Shown one piece after another: positions 51,547-60,480 of a stretch of 64,000 bases of DNA. The notes below the pieces were generated by a model. That model was not told the DNA's origin. It ran no database searches and saw only the letters and a list, made by a program, of their open reading frames with translations. Each line of letters starts with the position of its first letter. Within the stretch, counting starts at the first letter, position 1. Source of the DNA: Clostridium sp. AM22-11AC (lineage in GTDB: Bacteria > Bacillota > Clostridia > Lachnospirales > Lachnospiraceae); NCBI RefSeq assembly GCF_003473545.1, contig NZ_QUCM01000004.1:1-64000 (forward strand), in the 5' to 3' direction. A program made the position numbers and the translations under genes.

Positions 51547-52503
51547 TTATTTTGCTGCTCTGCGCTTATCCTCAAGCTTATGGAGCCATGATACAAGGAT
51601 CGGGCAGCAGATAGCGGTTACGATGATAGCTGCTGTGATCTGAGCAGTTGCTGCTTCAGATACTGCCAGTAAAGTTGCATCTACAGCTGCTACAGATGCA
51701 GGAGTTGCTGCTGCGTTTCCTGCTGTTGTACCAATAGCACCACCAACTTCCGGATGATCCATTCTTAACAGCTTGTATACAAGGTATCCAACCAGACCTG
51801 TAATAAGAGTACAGCCAACACCTAAAAGGATTCCAGGGCCACCTGCCTTGATCAGGTTCATGATGTTTAAGCCAGCGCCCAGAGGGAATGCGAAGAACGG
51901 GATCAGCATAGAAGCACCTGGTTCGCAGAACTTACGGATGTCTTCATCTAAGTTACCCATGATACAACCAACGATTACAGGAATGATACAGCCTACAAGT
52001 ACGGACATTGGGATCTTTGCAACACCAGCAGCGCCTAAAGCTACCATGGTGAAGAAAGGACCATCGTTGATAGAAAGGATAGAAACAGCACCTACGTCTG
52101 TTGCATCACCGTACTCACCAGCTAATGCTGCGTACAGACCACCATTGGAGTTTGCCAGGGCACCTACGATCGCCAGTGTGGACAGTCCCAGGAAACCTGC
52201 TTCGCCAAACAGCTTACCACAGATCAGACCAATGATAATACCAACACCAACTTTGACAGCGGTAATTACAACGCCTTTATAAACGGTAACGCCTGCTTTT
52301 TTGAAGTTGATAGTTGTTGCATTACAGAAAATGAACACTGCCAGGATCGGCATTGCACCTGATTTCCAAAGGTATGTAGTAAATGTACCATCAAACATGG
52401 TCCAGATCGTACCGCCAAAAAATGTATTAATAATTGCACCTAACAGCAACGGAACTACCATTAAACCACCAGGAATTTTTTTCACGGTTTTCAGAATGTT
52501 CAT
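51547..52503 (-). CDS. KdgT-type 2-keto-3-deoxygluconate permease family transporter
   Basis: 318 residues with about ten membrane segments. The opening KKIPGGLMVVPLLLGAIINTF, then IVGALANSNGGLYAALAGEYGD, FAFPLGAGLNIMNL and GTTAGNAAATPASVAAVDATL are conserved in KdgT. In DUF1537-containing operons such carriers bring in acid sugars; the substrate is therefore probably a four-carbon sugar acid or glycerate-like compound. Located between glycerate kinase and PdxA genes. Confidence 0.9.
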   Translation of the reverse strand: MNILKTVKKIPGGLMVVPLLLGAIINTFFGGTIWTMFDGTFTTYLWKSGAMPILAVFIFCNATTINFKKAGVTVYKGVVITAVKVGVGIIIGLICGKLFGEAGFLGLSTLAIVGALANSNGGLYAALAGEYGDATDVGAVSILSINDGPFFTMVALGAAGVAKIPMSVLVGCIIPVIVGCIMGNLDEDIRKFCEPGASMLIPFFAFPLGAGLNIMNLIKAGGPGILLGVGCTLITGLVGYLVYKLLRMDHPEVGGAIGTTAGNAAATPASVAAVDATLLAVSEAATAQITAAIIVTAICCPILVSWLHKLEDKRRAAK

Positions 52504-52535
52504 TCTAGTATCCCCCTTATGTTAAATTATATTTT

Positions 52536-53666
52536 TTATTTTGCAGCGATCAGTCTTAAAACGTTATCTACTGTATAAGCCAGGTTCTCCTTGCTGTGAT
52601 GACGGCTTATGGAGAAATCCTGAGGCAGACGGTTGATAGGGAATACGGCAGTTACACCCATTTCATATGCTTTATCGATCTCTGCATCATCTGCACCGCC
52701 TACAACAGCGATCACATTTTTATTCTGTTTCTTTGCACGCTCTGCAATACCAATCACAACCTTGCCGCGAAGACTCTGGGAATCCAGCTTTCCTTCACCG
52801 GTGATAATGTAATCAGCATCGCTGATCATTTCGTCAAACTTTACAGTGTCCAGAACCGTCTGGATACCCATCTGCAGACGGGAGCCAAAGAAGGCGATCA
52901 TGCCTGCGCCCATAGCGCCTGCTGCACCGGTTCCAGGAACTTCACTGATATCCTTGCCGATGGCTTCTGTAATAGCACGGCTTAAGTTCTTGATACCTTC
53001 ATCCAGTTCCAGTACCATTGCCTCATCTGCACCCTTCTGAGGTCCGAAGATGTGGGATGCGCCGGTTGGTCCGTACATTGGGTTATCAATATCACACATG
53101 GTAACGATCTCAACTTTATTTAAGATCTCTGCCTTGCCGCTTAAGTCGATCTTACAGATATCTGCGGTGGTTCCGCCGGTTGGAACGAATTCCTTTCCGT
53201 CTTTGTCATAGAATTTAACGCCAACTGCTGCTGCTGCACCGCAACCACCGTCATTAGTACTGGATCCGCCCAGTCCTACGATGATCTTTTCTACGCCGCT
53301 TTCAGCTGCTGCTAAGATCAGCTGTCCAACGCCATATGTAGTGGTCTTTCTTGGGTCCTTGCGGTCTTCTACTAATGGAAGTCCTGCGCAGGAAGCCATT
53401 TCAATGACTGCTGTCTTGCCTTCGTTGATCAGACCGTAGTAGGAGTCCATATCTTCAAAATATGGGTTTTTAACCTTTACAGTTACCTTGCTGCCGCCTA
53501 AAGCGGTAATAAATGCATCTACAGAGCCTTCGCCGCCGTCTGCTACAGGAACGCAGGCTGTTTCAGCTCCAGGAAAATGTTTTTCTACTTTTTCCTTTGC
53601 AATCTCGCAGATCTGCTCAGAACTTAAGGTTCCCTTAAATGAATCAGGAATGAGAACAAATTTCAT
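52536..53666 (-). CDS. Glycerate kinase (GlxK/GarK type)
   Basis: 376 residues of the type 1 glycerate 2-kinase family: MKFVLIPDSFKGTLSSEQICEIA, PVADGGEGSVDAF, GLGGSSTNDGGCGAAAAVGVKF, GPTGASHIFGPQKGA and ITGEGKLDSQSLRGKVVIGIAERAK. It phosphorylates D-glycerate, or a related acid, to 2-phosphoglycerate. In this operon it would take in a glycerate branch or accept an analogue. An intergenic hairpin separates it from the LarA gene upstream. Confidence 0.93.
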   Translation of the reverse strand: MKFVLIPDSFKGTLSSEQICEIAKEKVEKHFPGAETACVPVADGGEGSVDAFITALGGSKVTVKVKNPYFEDMDSYYGLINEGKTAVIEMASCAGLPLVEDRKDPRKTTTYGVGQLILAAAESGVEKIIVGLGGSSTNDGGCGAAAAVGVKFYDKDGKEFVPTGGTTADICKIDLSGKAEILNKVEIVTMCDIDNPMYGPTGASHIFGPQKGADEAMVLELDEGIKNLSRAITEAIGKDISEVPGTGAAGAMGAGMIAFFGSRLQMGIQTVLDTVKFDEMISDADYIITGEGKLDSQSLRGKVVIGIAERAKKQNKNVIAVVGGADDAEIDKAYEMGVTAVFPINRLPQDFSISRHHSKENLAYTVDNVLRLIAAK

Positions 53667-53696
53667 GTCTGTCTTTCTCCTTTTTCTTTATATGTT

Positions 53697-53793
53697 CTCT
53701 CGGAATCTTTCTGTACCTGATCTTGCGAGAAAGACTCCGGGAGTACATTTATTTCATCTGTCTGGAAACACACCAGAAAGCCTGCTTCCAGAC
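53697..53793 (-). other. Two hairpins between larA-like and glycerate kinase genes
   Basis: GTCTGGAA (53760-53767) and TTCCAGAC (53786-53793) are perfect arms; a second, longer imperfect stem pairs TCTCGGAATCTTTCT with AGAAAGACTCCGGGA (53698-53742). They fill the 150-base gap in the operon and could stabilise or separate the messages. Confidence 0.55.
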
Positions 53794-53817
53794 AATTCAG
53801 AGTTCAAAGTTGATCAA

Positions 53818-55095
53818 TTACTCTCTGACGATAACAGATACACCATCCGGGATAACAGTTACCTTGTAGTCATCCTTCTTAACGATGGCTTTTGCCTTCT
53901 CCAAAGCTTCTTCCATGCTGTGTGCAGGAACCATATGCAGGTCTTCTACTAACTGGTCATCGCAGGAAGATACAAATACTACGGTTGCCTTTAACAGCAG
54001 TCTTGCAAAGATCTGGGACTGCCACTGGTCGATAATGGTCTCTTCCGGTTTTCTGTCAAGGAAGGTCTTCATCATACGGTTCAGATCCTTCTCATCACGG
54101 AAAGTCTCATGGAAGTATTTTCCGCCGTGTCCATCAGCTGCCTTGGAAAGCATGATGATAACGCCGCCTTCCTTTACAGTTGCCTCAGCTGCGGTCATAC
54201 CCTTTACAGACTGATAAATGTTCTGGTCCAGAGGATATCCGCCGTTGGTGGAGATAACGATATCTGCCGGAATTGCATCTACCTGGCACTTGGAAGCTAA
54301 GAACTCACGTCCAACTCTGTGAGCCAGATCACAGTCACCAGCTACTGCAAAAATAGGATCATGTGCTGCATCAATAACTACATTTACGATGAAATCCAGT
54401 CTTGCTGCTCTTGCTGCATACAGCATATCATTGTGGATCGGGTTTCCTTCAACAACACCGGTACGTGCATGAGGATCATTAATAAATCCGGAGTTATGGT
54501 TGTACATAACAGTCTCACGGCTTGCAACACCAGGAAGAATACTCTTTCTGCCGCCGGAGAAACCTGCGAAGAAGTGTGGCTCAATAAAGCCTTCTGCTAC
54601 TAACAGGTCTGCTTCTGCTGCCAGACGGTTAATGATCAGATTGCCGCCGGATGGAAGCTTGCCAAGGTATACCAGGTTGTCCTTGTCATCGCAATCATGA
54701 ACTACGATCTTCTCATTTGCCATGATCTCAGGACCAAATTTTGCTGCCAGCTCTTCTTTGGTAGTTGTTCTGTGAAGACCGGTTGAAATAAGAATGGTAA
54801 TATCAGCATCAGGATTGCCCTTACGGATCTCAGCTAAGATCAGAGGCATCATGATGTGGCTTGGAACAGGTCTTGTATGGTCAGAAGAAATAACAACTAC
54901 CTTTTTCTTTCCAACTGCCATATCGCACAGTCTTGGAGTTCCGATTGGATGCTCCAAAGCATCCTGAACCAGCTCTGCCCCGCTCTTTGGCGCCTTGTAG
55001 CTGTGAAGTTCAGATAACAGCACACCTGCCAGATGCTCATCCTCGATCTTTGCTGTTAATTTTTCTTTTCCATAAGGTAATAAAAATTCTTTCAT
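53818..55095 (-). CDS. LarA-family nickel-dependent 2-hydroxyacid racemase/epimerase
   Basis: 425 residues of the LarA superfamily: VVISSDHTRPVPSHIMMP with a ligand histidine, LISTGLHRTTTKEELAAKFG, FIEPHFFAGFSGGRKSILPG where the histidine and lysine match the Ni ligand and the lysine bound to the pincer cofactor, and MYNHNSGF with the next conserved histidine. LarA homologues racemise or epimerise many 2-hydroxyacids using the nickel pincer nucleotide made by LarBCE, none of which is in this window. The operon suggests C2 epimerisation of a sugar acid. ATG 55095 follows CAGGAGG. Confidence 0.9.
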   Translation of the reverse strand: MKEFLLPYGKEKLTAKIEDEHLAGVLLSELHSYKAPKSGAELVQDALEHPIGTPRLCDMAVGKKKVVVISSDHTRPVPSHIMMPLILAEIRKGNPDADITILISTGLHRTTTKEELAAKFGPEIMANEKIVVHDCDDKDNLVYLGKLPSGGNLIINRLAAEADLLVAEGFIEPHFFAGFSGGRKSILPGVASRETVMYNHNSGFINDPHARTGVVEGNPIHNDMLYAARAARLDFIVNVVIDAAHDPIFAVAGDCDLAHRVGREFLASKCQVDAIPADIVISTNGGYPLDQNIYQSVKGMTAAEATVKEGGVIIMLSKAADGHGGKYFHETFRDEKDLNRMMKTFLDRKPEETIIDQWQSQIFARLLLKATVVFVSSCDDQLVEDLHMVPAHSMEEALEKAKAIVKKDDYKVTVIPDGVSVIVRE

Positions 55096-55150
55096 CTCTG
55101 CTTCCTCCTGTTTTAAATGAATGATTGGATCGTTAAGTTTTAAGTTGTTT

Positions 55151-56380
55151 TTATGCTTCTTTGATCTTACGCAATGCAAATGCAGCTGCATCATCAGCTC
55201 CAAAAGCACCTGCCTTTGTTACCAGCTTCATTCCTTCGTACTTTCCGCCTTTTACCCGGACTAACGGGATACCTACGCGGATCTCAGAAAGGATCTGTGA
55301 ACCGTCTGCTTCAATGTTCATCAGCATTCCAAGGGCTGTATCACCACCTGTAAGAAATACACCGGAAACCTTTACCTGTTCCAGGATTTCCATTGCCAGA
55401 CGGCCAACTATGGAACGTACCTTATCACCAGTCTCTACAGGGCCAAGTCCTAACGCCTCACCGGCTTCAAAGGAAAGCTCCAGTTCGCTTCTGTCATAGG
55501 CTGTATTAGTAAGAAGAATGGTATCTTTACCTGCCTTTAAAGAATCTACCACTTCTTTCAGATAAGACTCTGTATCCTCTTTTCCGGACAGAATATCATG
55601 CATCGGAAGCTTTACCATCTTGATACCCGCTTCCTCACAGTATTTCATCTGCCGGTTGGTCACGGTGCTTACGCTTGCAACTACTCCCAGTGCCGGAAGT
55701 GACGGACGTTCCAGTTCCATCAGGTTATCTGCCAGACCTGCGGTACCAATATAAAGTACCTTCTTTCCTGTCTTTGCAACTGCCTTTAAAACTTTCTTTA
55801 AGTCATCATTGCAGTCTGCATCGCATACATAAATGCGGCCTTCTGTAAAGTCAAGATCATCACTTCTCACATCCGGAAGTCTCTTTAAAATGACCTTTTC
55901 TTCATAATATCTTCCCAGCATCCGTACCAGATTATCTTCTACTACCGGGTTCTTAGGGTCGCTGGCAAGCTCCGTGCGGCAGATCTCTACGCCGTTTAAA
56001 CACTGCACCCCATCTACAGTCGTTCTCTTTAAATCCGGAAGAGCCGGTGCAAAGATCATTAATTCCGGTTTGAAATGTTCATCTACTGCCTTGATCTCTG
56101 CTGCAATATTTCCTCTCATGGTGGAATCAACTTTTTTGATCACATAGCGGAAGCTGTCAAAATCCACATCTTCCAGCGCATGGGACACTATCTCATATGC
56201 ATGATCAGGATGAACTGTTCTGGACTCTGTATCAATGACAATGGATCTGTCTGCACCCATCGGCTTTCCGCAAAACAGCACTTCTGTTGGAAAACCTCTT
56301 CTGCGCAGCTGGACTCCGGTATCATTGGCTCCGGTAAAATCATCTGCAATGATCAGGTATCTTTCTTCCAACCATTTCAC
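55151..56380 (-). CDS. Four-carbon acid sugar kinase (DUF1537 family)
   Basis: 409 residues. The N-terminal domain has LIIADDFTGANDTGVQLRRRG and VIKKVDSTMRGNIAAEI, both DUF1537 hallmarks; the C-terminal nucleotide-binding domain has GVFLTGGDTALGML and VTKAGAFGADDA. Characterised members (DtnK, OtnK, LtnK) phosphorylate D-threonate, D-erythronate or L-threonate at C4, and their partner is a PdxA2 dehydrogenase, which is also present. First gene of the operon, divergent from a PrpR-type regulator. Confidence 0.93.
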   Translation of the reverse strand: MKWLEERYLIIADDFTGANDTGVQLRRRGFPTEVLFCGKPMGADRSIVIDTESRTVHPDHAYEIVSHALEDVDFDSFRYVIKKVDSTMRGNIAAEIKAVDEHFKPELMIFAPALPDLKRTTVDGVQCLNGVEICRTELASDPKNPVVEDNLVRMLGRYYEEKVILKRLPDVRSDDLDFTEGRIYVCDADCNDDLKKVLKAVAKTGKKVLYIGTAGLADNLMELERPSLPALGVVASVSTVTNRQMKYCEEAGIKMVKLPMHDILSGKEDTESYLKEVVDSLKAGKDTILLTNTAYDRSELELSFEAGEALGLGPVETGDKVRSIVGRLAMEILEQVKVSGVFLTGGDTALGMLMNIEADGSQILSEIRVGIPLVRVKGGKYEGMKLVTKAGAFGADDAAAFALRKIKEA

Positions 56381-56500
56381 CGCCTTTCTAATTGTTCATT
56401 TTTGAAACACTTTTGTGAGAGTTCATATTTTTTTTAGATTTTTTTCTCATTCGTTTTATATTCTACACGCTTTTGTCTTTCTATTTCAATGAATTTATTG

Positions 56501-56506
56501 TATAAT
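56501..56506 (+). promoter_or_regulatory. -10 element upstream of the PrpR-type regulator
   Basis: A consensus TATAAT lies 42 bases before ATG 56548; the -35 (TTTCTA at 17 bases) is poor, so an activator may be needed. The 170-base divergent gap also serves the leftward acid-sugar operon. ATTTATAAAT (56524-56533) just before the ribosome binding site is a small palindrome. Confidence 0.45.
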
Positions 56507-56547
56507 ATGTTTAAATTTGTAACATTTATAAATGTGAGGTGACTTAA

Positions 56548-58368
56548 ATGATAAAAAAAATCCGTATACTGGGAGTTGCTCCCTATAAAGGACTTGCCAC
56601 TCTTATGAAACAATGTGCCCTGCAATACCCTGAGATCGAATTTACCGTCTATGCAGGAAGCATGGAACAGGGACTTGCCCTTGCAAAACGCTACAGCGAA
56701 CATTATGACGTTATCATCTCCCGCGCAAACACAGCCAAGATGATCTCCCAGTCTGTGCATATCCCGGTCATCGATATTGGTATTGGCTATTATGATGTAC
56801 TGCGCTGTATTAAAATGGCCCAGAATACCGGGACCAAATTTGCCCTTTTAGGCTTTCAGTCTTTGACTGTCATCGCAAAAAACCTCTGCGATCTTCTCCA
56901 GATCCATGTAGATATTTTCTCCTTCTCCGTAGATAACTGGAAAGGCTCCGGCGATCTTCTGGACCGTATGAAGGAACAGGGCTATAAAACTGTAGTCTGC
57001 GATATGATCCCTTATGACCATGCAAAAATGATCGGACTTACGCCTATCCTTCTTACCTCCAGCGCAGAAAGCGTAAAACAGGCCATGGAAAATGCCATTG
57101 GCACCTGGCAGCAGTACCAGAAGCTGTGCAATTCCAATGCCATGATGCAGTCCCTGATCCGCAGCAGCTCCAACCAGTATCTGATCCTGGATCTGGAAGG
57201 CCGCTGCCATTATTCCACAATCAATGATGAAAAAGAGGAAGAATTTATCCAGAGCCTGCAAAAAGAGCTTGGAAAATGCCGCACTTCCTCCAGGTGTTCT
57301 TTCTTTGTCACACTGGGAAACCAGCTGTATTCCGTCCGCTCCAGCCTGGCTGAGGAAGGGGATTTCCCTTATATCATCTTCCGCATCATGTTATCCAAGA
57401 TCCCTTTAAGCCACTCTAAATACGGCATCACCATTATGGATAAAGAACAGGCATTACAAAGCTTTATTGAAAGCTTTTACAGCAATACAGAACTATCCCG
57501 CAGCGCTGCCGCTGCCATGGATCAGTCAGGTTCTTCTTCAGTCCCTCTTATGATCACCGGAGAGATCGGTACAGGCAAAGACCGTGTAGCTTATCTCCAC
57601 TATGCAAAGAGCCAGTTTAATGATGAACCGCTTTACGTTGTAAACTGTTCCATGTTAAATGATAAAACCTGGAATTTCCTGATCAATCATTACAACTCTC
57701 CTTTTACAGACAACGGAAATACCATTTACATCTCCAATCTGGGCGTTTTGTCCCACCCGCGGCAGAAACAGCTGTTATCTATCATACTGGACACCAACCT
57801 GCATATCCGCAACCGTCTGATCTTTTCCTGCACCCAGGCAAAGGACGGTCATATGCCCCATGCTGCATTGGAGTATACCAATATGCTTGGATGTGTGCCT
57901 CTTCCTATCAAGCCTTTACGGGAACAGAAAAATGACATTGTTCCTTCAGCCGCTCTTTATATTGATACGTTGAACCAGAATCTGGGCCGCCAGGTGGTAG
58001 GACTGGAAGACGGTGCCGCAAAGCTTCTTATGGAATATGACTATCCATGTAACCGCACCCAGTTTAAACGTATATTAAAAAAAGCAGTACTGGAAACCAG
58101 CACTGCCTATATATCCCGTGATACCATTGAAAAAATATTAAAAGAAGAATCTGCCTTTTTCCCGGATGACAATGAAGCGCATATGATAACACATTCCAAA
58201 GCAGCCACCGAAAAAGAAGGCTTTTCCCTGAACTTAGAACAGCCTCTTGACCGCATCAACCAGGACATTGTCCAGCATGTTTTAAACAGCTGCAATGGAA
58301 ACCAGACAGCTGCAGCAAAGAAGCTGGGAATCAGCCGGACCACTTTGTGGCGCTATATCAACCGGTGA
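56548..58368 (+). CDS. PrpR_N-type regulator with a degenerate AAA domain
   Basis: 606 residues: a PrpR N-terminal sensor domain (about 1-180: YDVIISRANTAKMI, PVIDIGIGYYDVLRCI, GYKTVVCD), a PAS-like middle, an AAA region (about 310-500) and a C-terminal Fis-type helix-turn-helix (NGNQTAAAKKLGISRTTLWRYINR). Bacterial enhancer-binding proteins of this plan need a GAFTGA loop and Walker motifs. Here Walker A reads GEIGTGKDRV without the Ser/Thr, the GAFTGA loop is absent, and Walker B reads TIYISNLG with no Asp-Glu. It is probably not a sigma-54 ATPase but a ligand-sensing DNA-binding regulator of the divergent acid-sugar operon. Confidence 0.88.
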   Translation: MIKKIRILGVAPYKGLATLMKQCALQYPEIEFTVYAGSMEQGLALAKRYSEHYDVIISRANTAKMISQSVHIPVIDIGIGYYDVLRCIKMAQNTGTKFALLGFQSLTVIAKNLCDLLQIHVDIFSFSVDNWKGSGDLLDRMKEQGYKTVVCDMIPYDHAKMIGLTPILLTSSAESVKQAMENAIGTWQQYQKLCNSNAMMQSLIRSSSNQYLILDLEGRCHYSTINDEKEEEFIQSLQKELGKCRTSSRCSFFVTLGNQLYSVRSSLAEEGDFPYIIFRIMLSKIPLSHSKYGITIMDKEQALQSFIESFYSNTELSRSAAAAMDQSGSSSVPLMITGEIGTGKDRVAYLHYAKSQFNDEPLYVVNCSMLNDKTWNFLINHYNSPFTDNGNTIYISNLGVLSHPRQKQLLSIILDTNLHIRNRLIFSCTQAKDGHMPHAALEYTNMLGCVPLPIKPLREQKNDIVPSAALYIDTLNQNLGRQVVGLEDGAAKLLMEYDYPCNRTQFKRILKKAVLETSTAYISRDTIEKILKEESAFFPDDNEAHMITHSKAATEKEGFSLNLEQPLDRINQDIVQHVLNSCNGNQTAAAKKLGISRTTLWRYINR

Positions 58369-58567
58369 TCTCGTCTTTTTTCTTTAACCCTTTTGTATTC
58401 TTCTCCACCAGTCTGCGGGCTACCATGATCTGGTGCCCGCAGCCGGTACATTTTAAGCGGAAATCCGCTCCTACTCTTAAGATCTCCCATTCACTGCTTC
58501 CGCATGGATGGGGCTTTTTTAATTTTACGATATCTCCTACTTCGTAGTTTAAACGTTCTCCTGGCAT
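58358..58567 (-). CDS. DUF951 protein
   Basis: 69 residues matching the DUF951 family of Firmicutes: YEVGDIVKLKKPHPCGSSEWEILRVGADFRLKCTGCGHQIMVAR holds the conserved KKPHPCG and CTGCG motifs (possible zinc binding). ATG 58567 is preferred because AAGGAG precedes it. It overlaps the end of the convergent regulator gene by 11 bases and starts at the sirtuin stop. Confidence 0.92.
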   Translation of the reverse strand: MPGERLNYEVGDIVKLKKPHPCGSSEWEILRVGADFRLKCTGCGHQIMVARRLVEKNTKGLKKKDEITG

Positions 58568-58571
58568 AGTT

Positions 58572-59327
58572 CTATTTCTCCTTGGATCTTCCTGATCCAT
58601 TGTCATTTCCAACAACTGTTCCCAAAACCTTTCCGATGCTGTCAGAAATCACCAGATCTGCCTGGGAGTCCCTGGATGTTACGCTTTTATTGATCAGAAC
58701 CAGCTTGTTGCCTCTGTAATAGTCAATAAGACCGGCTGCCGGATAGACCACAAGGGACGTACCTCCGATAATAAGCATGTCCGCGTTGCGGATATAATCA
58801 ATGGACTTCTGGATAGTCCGGTCATCCAGTCCTTCCTCATAAAGGACTACATCCGGCTTGATACGGCCGCCGCAGGTGCAGGTAGGAACGCCTTCGCTGT
58901 TTCTCACATAGTCCAGATCATAAAACTGGCCGCAGCGGGTGCAATAATTTCTGTGTACAGAACCGTGAAGCTCCAGCACTTCTTTGCTTCCTGCCATCTG
59001 ATGAAGGCCGTCAATGTTCTGGGTGATCACAGCCTTTAATTTTCCTTCCTGTTCCAGTTTTGCAAGGGCTTTATGGGCTGCATTAGGTTTTGCATCTGGA
59101 AACAGCATACGGTCTTTATAGAAGCGGTAGAACTCTTCCGGATTTTGTATGTAAAAGCTGTGACTGATGATCCGCTCCGGCGGGTACTTATATTTCTGAT
59201 TATACAGTCCGTCCACACTGCGGAAATCCGGTATGCCGCTTTCCGTAGAAACACCGGCTCCGCCAAAGAATACGATGTTGTCGCTTTCATTGATCCAGTC
59301 TTTTAACTGCTGCCATTTTTCATCCAT
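58572..59327 (-). CDS. cobB: NAD-dependent protein deacylase (sirtuin)
   Basis: 251 residues: FFGGAGVSTESGIPDFRS for NAD binding, VITQNIDGLHQMAGS and the catalytic histidine in ELHGSVHRNYC, a four-cysteine zinc site (CTRC near 135 and CTCGG near 158), IKPDVVLYEEGL and IIGGTSLVVYPAAGL. Removes acyl groups from protein lysines. Upstream of DUF951 and downstream of an Eis-like acetyltransferase gene, an opposing activity next door. Confidence 0.95.
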   Translation of the reverse strand: MDEKWQQLKDWINESDNIVFFGGAGVSTESGIPDFRSVDGLYNQKYKYPPERIISHSFYIQNPEEFYRFYKDRMLFPDAKPNAAHKALAKLEQEGKLKAVITQNIDGLHQMAGSKEVLELHGSVHRNYCTRCGQFYDLDYVRNSEGVPTCTCGGRIKPDVVLYEEGLDDRTIQKSIDYIRNADMLIIGGTSLVVYPAAGLIDYYRGNKLVLINKSVTSRDSQADLVISDSIGKVLGTVVGNDNGSGRSKEK

Positions 59328-59339
59328 ATGCGTTTCCTC

Positions 59340-60413
59340 CTACACAACCTCGTCCAAAAATACCCCTTGCAGCGTCCTCACATATTCTGTCCAGAACGGT
59401 GGCATCACACCTAATGTCTCTTCCAGCGTCTTGTACCCAAAGATCCACTGTGCCAACTCGTCAATGTTGATCTCCAACACTTCGCTGGAAGATGGGATCT
59501 GTTCTGCCTCATCTGCCTCTGTCTGCAGCCCCAGTCCCTTCATCCGTTCCAGAGTACTTCCATTTTTTCCCAGTTTCCACAACCAGCATCCTTCATTTTC
59601 CGAAATAATCGGATCTTTTATGGAAAGAACTGCCTGAAATTTATCTCCTGGCGCGTTTTCATTTAATCCAATGACTTCTAACAATGATCTTACATCTGTG
59701 ATCCGGACCATGATCGCCGGGTGCATATCTGAAGGCTTTATTTCCGATATGCTGTAATAAAACCGCTCTTCTCTTTTTCCAAGTCCCCACCAGGCTTCCA
59801 AAGCATGAAGTTTTCCGTCTTTTTCATACAGCCCCGTCACTTCTCCTGCTTCACTTTCCAGCTCTTTTTTAAGAAGTTCCATATAAGCCCTGTCTCTCAC
59901 TGCATAGACTTCATAACGTTTCTCAAGCCAGTTATTCAGCCAGTGAGCCAGCTCTTCTGACTTTTCCGCCAGATCTACAGGAACCTTTTCCAGATCTTTT
60001 TCCGGTTCATCCTCAGGCTTCCATACCGGCTGGTCATAGATAAAAGCAAACTGAAATGGCCGGTAGATAGCCTCTGCAGCAGGCATCAGGAAGCAGAACG
60101 GCTTTTTCTCCTGATTTAAGTCCCGGAGCATTTGATTAAGGACCTGGCGCATATAGCCTTTATGGCGCTGGTGGGCAGCTGTGGCTACACCAACGATATA
60201 AGGCAGTTCCCATTTTTTTCCATTTACAGAAATGGTATAGGGATTTAAGTGAGCCATGGTCAGAAGTTTTCCTCCTTCTATGGCAAGCACTTTACTGCCG
60301 GGAAGTTTTTCGGAAAAATAGTAATCTGCAAAGCTTTTTGAGTCTTCCGGAAATGCCTCTTCCCATAAGGGCCTGCATTTTCCATATTCACTTTTCTCTA
60401 AATATCGTACCAT
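59340..60413 (-). CDS. Eis-type GNAT N-acetyltransferase
   Basis: 357 residues. The N-terminal GNAT part shows YIVGVATAAHQRHKGYMRQVLNQML (acetyl-CoA loop, usually QxRGxG/A), followed by PFCFLMPAAEAIYRPFQFAFIYD, and the second half holds the AWWGLGKREERFYYSISEI and IMVRITDVRSLLEVIG stretches typical of the Eis double-GNAT/SCP2 layout. Substrate unknown. It ends 12 bases before the sirtuin gene. Confidence 0.85.
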   Translation of the reverse strand: MVRYLEKSEYGKCRPLWEEAFPEDSKSFADYYFSEKLPGSKVLAIEGGKLLTMAHLNPYTISVNGKKWELPYIVGVATAAHQRHKGYMRQVLNQMLRDLNQEKKPFCFLMPAAEAIYRPFQFAFIYDQPVWKPEDEPEKDLEKVPVDLAEKSEELAHWLNNWLEKRYEVYAVRDRAYMELLKKELESEAGEVTGLYEKDGKLHALEAWWGLGKREERFYYSISEIKPSDMHPAIMVRITDVRSLLEVIGLNENAPGDKFQAVLSIKDPIISENEGCWLWKLGKNGSTLERMKGLGLQTEADEAEQIPSSSEVLEINIDELAQWIFGYKTLEETLGVMPPFWTEYVRTLQGVFLDEVV

Positions 60414-60480
60414 ATCCGCCTCTTTCTGCCCAGTATCACAGCCTCATTTAATGGAATATTTCATCCTCATTTTCATGATC

